6,138 nucleotides of DNA, taken from positions 1 through 6,138 of the forward strand of contig JASHQT010000669.1 in NCBI GenBank assembly GCA_030039005.1, read 5' to 3'. The notes beneath the pieces were generated by a model. That model had not been told where the DNA came from. It was given only the letters and a program-made list of their open reading frames with translations, and made no database searches. Shown piece after piece: positions 1-5,300 of this stretch. A program made the position numbers and the translations under genes. Within the stretch, counting starts at the first letter, position 1, and each line of letters begins with the position of its first letter. The DNA is from Bryobacteraceae bacterium. GTDB lineage: Bacteria; Acidobacteriota; Terriglobia; Bryobacterales; Bryobacteraceae.

Positions 1-249
1 CCCCGAGACGTCGAAACGTTTGCGGCAGCGCATGTTCTTGCACATCACCTTGTCGTCCAGCAGCACCATGTAGCTGGCTGCCTTCTTGAATTTGGCGCGG
101 TCGCGCTCGTCGGCGTGGCCGGGCAGCCGATCGACTTTGGTGCGCACCAGCCAGCGCAGATCGTAGGATTCCGAGGTGCGGCAGAAGGGGCAATTCAGAT
201 TGGCAGGCTTCGTGGCCTGCGATTCCTTGTAAAACGCTCGCTCGTCCAT
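1..249 (-). CDS. Small Cys4 zinc-ribbon-like protein, 3' end missing
   Basis: An open frame reads leftward from an ATG at 249 and runs without a stop to the window edge, giving the first 83 residues. It begins MDERAFYKES. It has two cysteine pairs, CPFC at residues 20-23 and CKNMRC at residues 70-75, about 46 residues apart and separated by a basic, charged stretch. Four such cysteines suggest one structural zinc site of the zinc-ribbon type. This is inferred from spacing, and I do not recognise a named family. The start is supported by AGGAAG at 256-251, just before the ATG, and by the absence of another Met before residue 61. The stop codon of the aminotransferase lies 22 bp upstream, so the two genes are probably co-transcribed. 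Its function is unknown; it could bind nucleic acid or be a small structural protein. Confidence 0.65.
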   Translation of the reverse strand, partial: MDERAFYKESQATKPANLNCPFCRTSESYDLRWLVRTKVDRLPGHADERDRAKFKKAASYMVLLDDKVMCKNMRCRKRFDVSG

Positions 250-271
250 TCTTCCTATGCTACGCCCTAGG

Positions 272-1579
272 TTACGATGCCGCGACCAGGACCGATGCTT
301 TAGCCAAACTGGCGTCCAGGAGCCGCGTGAACTCGTCGACATCGGACTTGGAAATATTCAGCGGCGGTGAGAAGCGCAGGATGTGGCCGTTGAGGCCGCC
401 CTTACCGATGATGAGGCGGTTTTCGCGCGCGGCTTCCATGACCGCCACGGTCTGGGCGGTGGCCGGCTTCTTGCTCACCGGGTCCTCCACCAGCTCGATG
501 GCCTGCAACAGGCCCATGCCACGCACGTCGCCGATGATCGGGTGCTTCAATTGCAAATCGAGCAGCTTGCCGCGGAAATAAGCGCCCACTTCGGCGGCGT
601 TGATCGCGAGGTTGTGTTCCTCGATGAAATCGATGACGGCTTTGGCGGCGGTGCTGGTGACGGGGTTGCCGCCGAACGTGGAAATGGTGGCGCCGTGCAG
701 CGAGTCGGCGATTTCGGGCCGCGCGATGGTGACGCCGATGGGCGAGCCATTGGCCAAGCCTTTCGCGCTGGTGATGATGTCGGGCTGCACGCCCCACTGC
801 TCGATGCCGAACCACTTGCCGCCAGTGCGGCCCCAGCCGGTCTGCACTTCGTCGCTGATGAAGACGCCGCCGTATTTTTTCACCGTTTCGGCGACGATGG
901 GGAAATATTCTTTGGGAGGGGTGACGAATCCGGCCACGCCCTGAATGGGCTCGGCGATGAATCCGGCGATGCGGCCGGAGGTAGTGGTTTTGATCACCTG
1001 TTCGACGTCCTGGGCGCAGCGCACCTCGCAGGAGGGATACGAAAGGCCGTAGGGGCAGCGATAGCAATATGCGTTCACCGCGTGCACGATTCCAGCTTGC
1101 GTCACCGGGCCAAGACGCCAGCTCGATTGCGCGGTCAAACTCATCGCGAGAGCGGAGCGGCCGTGATAGGCGTAGCGCAGCGCGACGATTTCGGTGGAGC
1201 CTGTGTAGCAGCGGGCGGCCAGGATAGCGGTTTCGTTCGCTTCCGTGCCGCTGTTGGTGAAGTACGATTTGGTCAGTTTGCCGGAGGGCGTGATCTGGGC
1301 CAGTTTCTTGGCGAGCGCCGCCTGCGGTTCGTTCGCGAACACGGTGGACACGTGCTGGAGGCGATCGATCTGGGCGTGCAGCTTGCGGTTTACTTCCTCG
1401 TTGCAGTGGCCCACGCTCACCGTCACGATGCCGCCGAAAAAATCGAGATATTGGTTCCCATCGATGTCCCAGACATATTGGTCTTTGGCGTGCGAGATGA
1501 TGAGCGGCTGCTCGAAGTAGTGAAAAACCGCCGGGAACAGGTGCTCGCTCTGGGCGAGAAGGATCTCCTGTTTGGTCAT
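272..1579 (-). CDS. Class III PLP-dependent aminotransferase (AGXT2 / 4-aminobutyrate aminotransferase type)
   Basis: This is a complete 435-residue enzyme, the usual length for class III (omega-amino acid) aminotransferases. These cytoplasmic PLP enzymes move an amino group from an omega-amino acid or alanine to a keto acid such as glyoxylate, pyruvate or 2-oxoglutarate. The fold-type I landmarks are in order: NSGTEAN at 109-115 (phosphate-binding turn), YHGRS at 138-142, ISDEVQTGWGRTG at 241-253 with Asp243 for the pyridine nitrogen, and SAKGLANG at 271-278 with Lys273 as the Schiff-base lysine. TFGGNP at 301-306 follows. Four cysteines cluster at 172, 175, 184 and 188. The overall look is closest to alanine-glyoxylate (AGXT2-like) and GABA transaminases, but the exact substrate cannot be read from sequence. 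There is no Shine-Dalgarno close to the ATG. A TAAAAT box ends 5 bp before it, which suggests a leaderless start. The TAA stop lies 22 bp before the small Cys4 gene. Confidence 0.92.
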   Translation of the reverse strand: MTKQEILLAQSEHLFPAVFHYFEQPLIISHAKDQYVWDIDGNQYLDFFGGIVTVSVGHCNEEVNRKLHAQIDRLQHVSTVFANEPQAALAKKLAQITPSGKLTKSYFTNSGTEANETAILAARCYTGSTEIVALRYAYHGRSALAMSLTAQSSWRLGPVTQAGIVHAVNAYCYRCPYGLSYPSCEVRCAQDVEQVIKTTTSGRIAGFIAEPIQGVAGFVTPPKEYFPIVAETVKKYGGVFISDEVQTGWGRTGGKWFGIEQWGVQPDIITSAKGLANGSPIGVTIARPEIADSLHGATISTFGGNPVTSTAAKAVIDFIEEHNLAINAAEVGAYFRGKLLDLQLKHPIIGDVRGMGLLQAIELVEDPVSKKPATAQTVAVMEAARENRLIIGKGGLNGHILRFSPPLNISKSDVDEFTRLLDASLAKASVLVAAS

Positions 1580-1629
1580 GTCTGATTTTAAACCTGACGG
1601 GCTGCCGGGTACACTCTATCATCGAACTG
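1580..1629. promoter_or_regulatory. Divergent promoter region, both sides apparently leaderless
   Basis: Only 50 bp separate the start codons of the aminotransferase (-) and GT A (+). On the + strand, CTGACG (1594-1599, 4 of 6 to TTGACA) and TATCAT (1617-1622, 5 of 6 to TATAAT) are exactly 17 bp apart, and the -10 ends 7 bp before the ATG at 1630. On the - strand, TAAAAT (1590-1585, 5 of 6) ends 5 bp before the ATG at 1579; its -35 side is poor. Transcription from either box would begin at or within about two bases of the start codon. Neither gene has a Shine-Dalgarno at usable distance, which fits leaderless mRNAs. The two promoters overlap, so they may compete for polymerase. This is a hand match to consensus and has not been tested. 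Confidence 0.45.
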
Positions 1630-2709
1630 ATGAGGATCGCGCTCGATGCCACACCGTTAACCGTACCGAGCGGCGGAGCGCGCCGTTACGTGGACGAGTT
1701 GACCCGCGCGCTGTGCGATGCGTTTCCCGAGGATCGCATCTGGCTGCTGTGCGATCAAAAAATCGCACCACCCTGCGAGCGGCCGAACCTTGGTGTGGGC
1801 GCCGGCCCGCGCAACATGCTGGAGCGGCGCTGGTGGTCCTGGGGATTGCAAGGCGAAATTTCGCGCCTGGGGATCGAAGTGTTTCATGGGACTGATTTCG
1901 CGGTGCCTTATCTGCCCTTGCGGCCCAGCGTGATGACGCTGCATGATCTTTCGCCGTGGCTGGATCCGAGCTGGCATAGCGAGGCGGATCGCGTGCGCCG
2001 GCGGACTCCGATGCTGCTGCGGCTGGGCCTGGCGACGATGGTGATCACGCCCACGGGCGCCATCCGCCGCGCGGCGATTGAGCGTTTTCATCTTCCGCCC
2101 GATCGCGTGATGGCGGTGCACCATGCGGCGGGCGCCGCATTTCATCCCGTTGAGCAGCCCCAGCGCGCCACGCCGTACTTGTTGTACGTGGGAACGCTGG
2201 AACCGCGAAAGAACATCGGATTGATTCTGGATTTATGGCGCGAACTGCGCCGGGAGTTTCTTATCGATCTGGTTTTAGCCGGCCGGCGGCGGGCGGATTT
2301 CGCGGAAATTCCGCCAGAACCTGGACTCGAAGTGAAAGGGCTTACCCCGGAGCACGAACTGCCGGCGCTGTATTCGGGTGCGATGGCGTGTGTGTATCCT
2401 TCTTCCTATGAAGGGTTCGGGCTACCGGTGCTCGAAGCCATGCAATGCGGCGCGTTGCTGGTAGCCTCGCGCGATCCTGCCATCCTGGAGGTTGCCGGGG
2501 ACGGCGCCATTCTGCTGGACGTGAAAGACCGCGCGGGATGGTTGGAAACCTTGCGAGCGGCCGTAACGCAGCGGGAGGGCATGCGCGGCATCCGCGAAAG
2601 GGGGCTCGCGCGCGCGAGAGAATTTTCTTGGACCAATACAGCCACACTCACCCGGGCCGTTTATGAGCAGGCCGCCGAGCGATTTCACAAAACCCGATTC
2701 CGCAAATAG
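1630..2709 (+). CDS. GT4-family glycosyltransferase A (mannosyltransferase-like)
   Basis: This is a complete 359-residue GT-B fold enzyme of family GT4, a retaining transferase that uses a sugar nucleotide in the cytoplasm. The N-terminal acceptor domain starts MRIALDATPL, with the glycine loop SGG at 14-16 and the motifs VFHGTDF (84-90) and TLHDLSP (103-109). The C-terminal donor domain starts near 183 (LLYVGTLEPRKN). Arg193 and Lys194 are the usual phosphate-contacting pair, and YEGFGLPVLEAM carries the EX7E pair Glu261 and Glu269. The length is typical for the family. It resembles the mannosyltransferase group of GT4, but donor and acceptor cannot be fixed. It is the first gene of the + strand run and shares its promoter region with the divergent aminotransferase. 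No Shine-Dalgarno precedes the ATG. Its last 47 bp overlap GT B in another frame. It is a paralogue of GT C. Confidence 0.92.
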   Translation: MRIALDATPLTVPSGGARRYVDELTRALCDAFPEDRIWLLCDQKIAPPCERPNLGVGAGPRNMLERRWWSWGLQGEISRLGIEVFHGTDFAVPYLPLRPSVMTLHDLSPWLDPSWHSEADRVRRRTPMLLRLGLATMVITPTGAIRRAAIERFHLPPDRVMAVHHAAGAAFHPVEQPQRATPYLLYVGTLEPRKNIGLILDLWRELRREFLIDLVLAGRRRADFAEIPPEPGLEVKGLTPEHELPALYSGAMACVYPSSYEGFGLPVLEAMQCGALLVASRDPAILEVAGDGAILLDVKDRAGWLETLRAAVTQREGMRGIRERGLARAREFSWTNTATLTRAVYEQAAERFHKTRFRK

Positions 2710-3919
2710 GCCGCGCGCATTGTTCCTGGCGGCCGAGGCGCCGTATCCGACCGTCGGCGGCGGCCCGATGCGTGCGACCTCTGTGCTCGAGTTCCTGGCG
2801 TCGCGATTTTCCGTGCACGGCATCTTTTTCCGTGAGCCGGGAGCAGCCGATCCCGCGGCGGCAGTTCCAGTGGGGAAACTGGTCCGTGCCGATGTCATCG
2901 ATTTGCCGTTTCACTCTAAGAGCACGCTGGCGCGCGCGGCGCGCAATGCCTGGCGACTGGTTCGCAACCGATCGCCGCTGATCGATCGTTTCGCGGGGTT
3001 TGAGGCGGAGATTGAGCGCTGCGTCCAAGGCCAGCGCTACGAAGCCGCGTTCATCGAGCACTTCTGGTGCGCTCCCTATGTGGAACAACTCCGGCCCGTG
3101 GCGCGGCGCGTCATCTTGGACGTTTACAACGTGGAATCGGCCTGGCACCAAAGCATGGCGAACTCGGAGAGCGGCGCGCTCGGCTGGGCGCACCGGCGAT
3201 TCGCTGGCGCGGCGCGAGCCTCCGAACGCCGGTGGCTCCCGCGCTTCGAACGGATTCTTACCACGTCGTGCGAGGACGCAAGAATTGTGCAGACCATTTC
3301 TCCGGACGCGAAAGTGACCGTGTATCCCAACGCGCTTCCTTTCCTCGCCCGACCCCCGCGCGTGGAACGACGGGAGATCGTCTTCAGCGGCAATCTGGAA
3401 TATGCCCCGAATATCCAGGCCGTCCAATTTTTTCACCGCGACATTTGGCCGCGGTTGAAGTCGCGCTGGCCGGGTCTGAGATGGAAAATCCTGAGCAGGA
3501 ACGCGGGCGCCTTTCGCGATCTTCCGTTAAGCGATCCGCAAATCGAGATCACCGGTTTTGTGGAAGATGCGGTGGCCGTCATCGCACAGGCCCAAGTAGC
3601 GGTGGTGCCGCTGCTCGCAGGCAGCGGGACGCGCATCAAAATCCTGGAAGCCTGGGCCGCGGGCACGCCGGTGGTGTCGACCAGGATCGGGGCCGAAGGT
3701 CTGGAGTTTCGCGACGGCGAGCATTTGGTCTTGGCCGACGATGCCGGTCAGTTCGCCGAGGCCGTATCCCGGCTGCTGGGATCGCCAGCCGATCGCATGC
3801 GCCTGGGAGCAGCGGGACGGCGGCTGTACGAGGAACGCTACACGTGGAAGGCCGTCTGGAAAGCATTAGAGGAGTCGCTCGAGCCGTCGGCGGTTGATCC
3901 TGCCCGCGAAACCCGGTAG
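2663..3919 (+). CDS. GT4-family glycosyltransferase B (GGGTRxKxLEA subfamily)
   Basis: This is a complete 418-residue GT-B fold transferase. The first Rossmann strand is RALFLAAEAPYP (18-29), followed by the glycine loop VGGGP (31-35). DVYNVES (153-159) ends the N-domain core. The C-domain starts near 239 with IVFSGNLEYAPN (239-250) and contains AGSGTRIKILEAWAAGTPVV (319-338). Here only the second Glu of the EX7E motif is kept (Glu329); the first position is Ser321. I recall this as normal for GT4 members with a GGGTRLKILEA motif, some of them in exopolysaccharide and EpsH-type loci. Sugar specificity is unknown. The ATG at 2663 lies inside GT A, giving a 47-bp overlap, and has no clear Shine-Dalgarno. 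A TTG at 2720, 9 nt after an AGG, is an alternative start but would remove part of the first strand, so I keep the ATG. Translation is probably coupled to GT A. Confidence 0.88.
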   Translation: MSRPPSDFTKPDSANRPRALFLAAEAPYPTVGGGPMRATSVLEFLASRFSVHGIFFREPGAADPAAAVPVGKLVRADVIDLPFHSKSTLARAARNAWRLVRNRSPLIDRFAGFEAEIERCVQGQRYEAAFIEHFWCAPYVEQLRPVARRVILDVYNVESAWHQSMANSESGALGWAHRRFAGAARASERRWLPRFERILTTSCEDARIVQTISPDAKVTVYPNALPFLARPPRVERREIVFSGNLEYAPNIQAVQFFHRDIWPRLKSRWPGLRWKILSRNAGAFRDLPLSDPQIEITGFVEDAVAVIAQAQVAVVPLLAGSGTRIKILEAWAAGTPVVSTRIGAEGLEFRDGEHLVLADDAGQFAEAVSRLLGSPADRMRLGAAGRRLYEERYTWKAVWKALEESLEPSAVDPARETR

Positions 3920-3922
3920 GAT
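3894..3922 (+). promoter_or_regulatory. Candidate promoter for GT C leader
   Basis: TTGATC (3894-3899) and TAGGAT (3917-3922) are separated by exactly 17 bp. Each matches the sigma-70 consensus at 4 of 6 positions, and the -10 box overlaps the TAG stop of GT B. A transcript would begin near 3929, almost exactly where the potential long stem of the downstream leader begins (3931). That agreement is the main reason to list it. The match is weak on its own in a GC-rich genome. Confidence 0.3.
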
Positions 3923-3930
3923 TAACGCTA

Positions 3931-4121
3931 ACGGCCTCGCGTCGGCATGGTCTGACCGGGGCTCCCGCGTCCTAACAAGCTGACTTAATTCAACGGCTGC
4001 AGTTTCGATGGCTGCAACTTGGGAAGTGAGTTCCGTGTAACCTAGGTAATCGCTGGGGCCGTAAATGTTCTTTCGCGAACAGCCCGCCCCTAACAGGAAA
4101 CCCTTTATACTGGAGAGGGTC
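3931..4121 (+). promoter_or_regulatory. Candidate structured 5' leader RNA (riboswitch-like) of GT C
   Basis: The 202-bp gap between GT B and GT C has no convincing gene and can fold extensively by hand. A long-range stem joins ACGGCCTCG (3931-3939) to TGGGGCCGT (4054-4062), with 9 pairs of which 2 are G-U wobbles, and can add CG/CG beyond a single bulge. Inside it, small hairpins are possible at 3957-3967 (CGGG/CCCG), 3978-3998 (AGCTG/CGGCT), 3998-4016 (TGCAG/CTGCA, an alternative to the previous one at its edge) and 4022-4034 (GGAA/TTCC). A further hairpin lies at 4066-4081 (TGTTC/GAACA). GGGGC at 4055-4059 could instead pair with GCCCC at 4086-4090, which excludes the long stem. The leader ends in a hairpin holding the ribosome binding site. 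I recognise no known riboswitch consensus. Some pairing is expected by chance in GC-rich DNA. Confidence 0.3.
4100..4120 (+). promoter_or_regulatory. Shine-Dalgarno of GT C inside a hairpin
   Basis: ACCCTTT (4100-4106) pairs with AGAGGGT (4114-4120), giving 7 pairs with one G-U wobble and a 7-nt loop ATACTGG. The only good ribosome binding site for GT C is GGAGAGG (4112-4118), whose AGAGG lies in the 3' arm of this hairpin. The start codon follows one base later, at 4122. This strong Shine-Dalgarno decides the start of GT C. The hairpin would hide it and could serve as a translational switch. TATACT (4106-4111) also looks like a -10 box, but nothing like a -35 lies 16-18 bp upstream, and a transcript from it would lack the hairpin. 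Confidence 0.5.
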
Positions 4122-5276
4122 ATGCGTTTTTCGGTAGACGCTCATGCGATCGGGCAGCACTTAACTGGGAACGAAACGTATATTCGTAATCTCCTCGGCT
4201 GCTTCGAAGTGCTGGACAGCGAAGCGGACTTTGTGGCATACATCGCGCGCGACGAGGCGTCGGGCGGCGTGCCTGAGCGATTCGAGAAAAAACGCGTGTC
4301 CGCGAATCCCTTCGTCCGCCTGGGTTTCGATCTTCCGCGGCGCGTGATCGAGGATCGGCCGAGCCTGCTGCACGTGCAGTACACTGCACCTCTGGTGTGT
4401 GCGGCGCCTGTAGTGGTCAGCGTGCACGATGTGAGTTTTCTCGAGCATCCGGAGTACTTCACCACCTTCCGCGCGACGCAGCTACGCCTGACAGTCCGCA
4501 GGACCGTAAAGGGTGCGAGCTGCATTCTGACCCCCAGCGAATTTTCGAAGCGGCGAATTTTAGAGGCTTACCAGCTTCCCGACGACAAAGTCATAGTGGT
4601 GCCGTATGGCGTCAGCCCGGTGTTTCATCCCGTGGCGCGCGAGGCGGCGCAGCGCGGCATGCGCACCGCGCTCCCAGCGGCGCCATTTGTCATGACGGTA
4701 AGTGACTTACAGCCGCGCAAGAACCATTTGGGCTTGATTGCGGCGTTCGAAGAACTGATCGGCGCCTATCCGCGCTTGCCGCATCATTTGTTGATGGTAG
4801 GTAAGGAAGAAACCTGGTTCGCACCGGCCGTTCGCGCGGCGGCGAAGAAATCGCGGGTGGCCGATCGTATCCATTTCACCGGTTTCGTGGATGACGAAGA
4901 ATTGCGGCGGCTGTACGGCGCCTGCGACCTGTTCGTGTATCCCTCGTTTTACGAAGGATTCGGATTGCCGATACTGGAGGCCATGGCGTGCGGGCGCGCG
5001 GTGGCATGTTCCAGCACATCGGCAATGCCGGAGGTCGCCGATTCGGCGGCGCTGTTGTTCGATCCCTGCTCGCGCCAGGAACTGGTGCTGGCGATGCGGG
5101 ACCTGCTGTTGGACGGCGAGCTGCGGCAACGTATGGAACGCCTGGCGGTGCAGCGCGCGGCGATGTTCAGTTGGTCCAGCAGCGCGGCGAAAACGCTGGA
5201 GGCGTACTACTGGGTGGCCGGGGCGGCGTCGAAGCGTGTGGCAGTGAGTAAATCCGGCTCCATAGTTCCTCGATAA
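4122..5276 (+). CDS. GT4-family glycosyltransferase C (paralogue of A)
   Basis: This is a complete 384-residue GT-B fold, family GT4 retaining transferase acting in the cytoplasm. It starts MRFSVDAHAIGQHLTGNETY, with the glycine-containing acceptor loop near 15-19, LHVQYTAP (83-90) and VSVHDVSFLEHP (99-110). The donor domain begins near 188 with FVMTVSDLQPRKN. Arg199 and Lys200 are the phosphate-contacting pair, and YEGFGLPILEAM gives the EX7E pair Glu278 and Glu286. The ATG at 4122 is chosen over the in-frame ATG at 4065. It has GGAGAGG six to ten bases upstream, and the family's first strand begins right there, whereas the 19 extra residues look non-coding. It matches GT A along the donor domain and in the FSW motif near the C-terminus. 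Both probably transfer similar sugars, perhaps mannose. The gene has its own 202-bp leader, unlike the tight junctions elsewhere, which hints at separate control. Specificity is unknown. Confidence 0.92.
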   Translation: MRFSVDAHAIGQHLTGNETYIRNLLGCFEVLDSEADFVAYIARDEASGGVPERFEKKRVSANPFVRLGFDLPRRVIEDRPSLLHVQYTAPLVCAAPVVVSVHDVSFLEHPEYFTTFRATQLRLTVRRTVKGASCILTPSEFSKRRILEAYQLPDDKVIVVPYGVSPVFHPVAREAAQRGMRTALPAAPFVMTVSDLQPRKNHLGLIAAFEELIGAYPRLPHHLLMVGKEETWFAPAVRAAAKKSRVADRIHFTGFVDDEELRRLYGACDLFVYPSFYEGFGLPILEAMACGRAVACSSTSAMPEVADSAALLFDPCSRQELVLAMRDLLLDGELRQRMERLAVQRAAMFSWSSSAAKTLEAYYWVAGAASKRVAVSKSGSIVPR

Positions 5277-5277
5277 T
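5272..5277 (+). promoter_or_regulatory. Possible -10 box before the DUF3108 gene
   Basis: GATAAT matches TATAAT at 5 of 6 positions and overlaps the TAA stop of GT C. The -35 region 17 bp upstream (TAAATC) is poor. Transcription would begin near 5284, giving a leader of under 20 nt. The gene may instead be read through from GT C, 24 bp away. Confidence 0.2.
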
Positions 5278-5300
5278 CTCCGCGGTATGGCGAAGTATCT

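Noticed and set aside
383..1585. A 400-codon open frame on the + strand, fully antisense to the aminotransferase
   Set aside because: Its product is rich in Gly, Ala, Arg, His and Asp with no family motif, while the opposite strand encodes a complete, motif-perfect aminotransferase. It is a by-product of high GC at third codon positions.
402..1652. A second long frame on the - strand, shifted against the aminotransferase
   Set aside because: The translation is dominated by Arg and His runs with no domain. It is an out-of-frame shadow.
1572..1895. Frame starting within the divergent promoter region on the + strand
   Set aside because: It runs out of frame across the start of GT A, and its product is Arg-rich without motifs.
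2648..3436. A 262-codon frame antisense to GT B
   Set aside because: It has no recognisable motif and lies wholly over a clear GT4 gene. Other long frames in this region, including 3067-3897 (+), are shadows in the same way.
3957..3980. CGGG-GCT-CCCG hairpin after GT B as a rho-independent terminator
   Set aside because: The stem is only 4 bp and is followed by CGTCCTAACA rather than a T-run.
4065..4121. In-frame upstream ATG that would add 19 residues to GT C
   Set aside because: It has no Shine-Dalgarno, and the added residues do not resemble a GT4 N-terminus. The ATG at 4122 has GGAGAGG at proper distance and begins the first beta strand.
3920..4121. A known riboswitch class (c-di-GMP, cobalamin, fluoride, glycine, SAM)
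   Set aside because: None of the conserved core strings of these classes could be found by eye, so no named class is claimed.
3866..4123. An 85-codon frame on the - strand covering the GT B/GT C gap
   Set aside because: It overlaps the GT B end and starts on the GT C start codon, has no good ribosome binding site and no known motif. Part of its middle looks mildly protein-like, so a conservation check is reasonable, but I do not call it.
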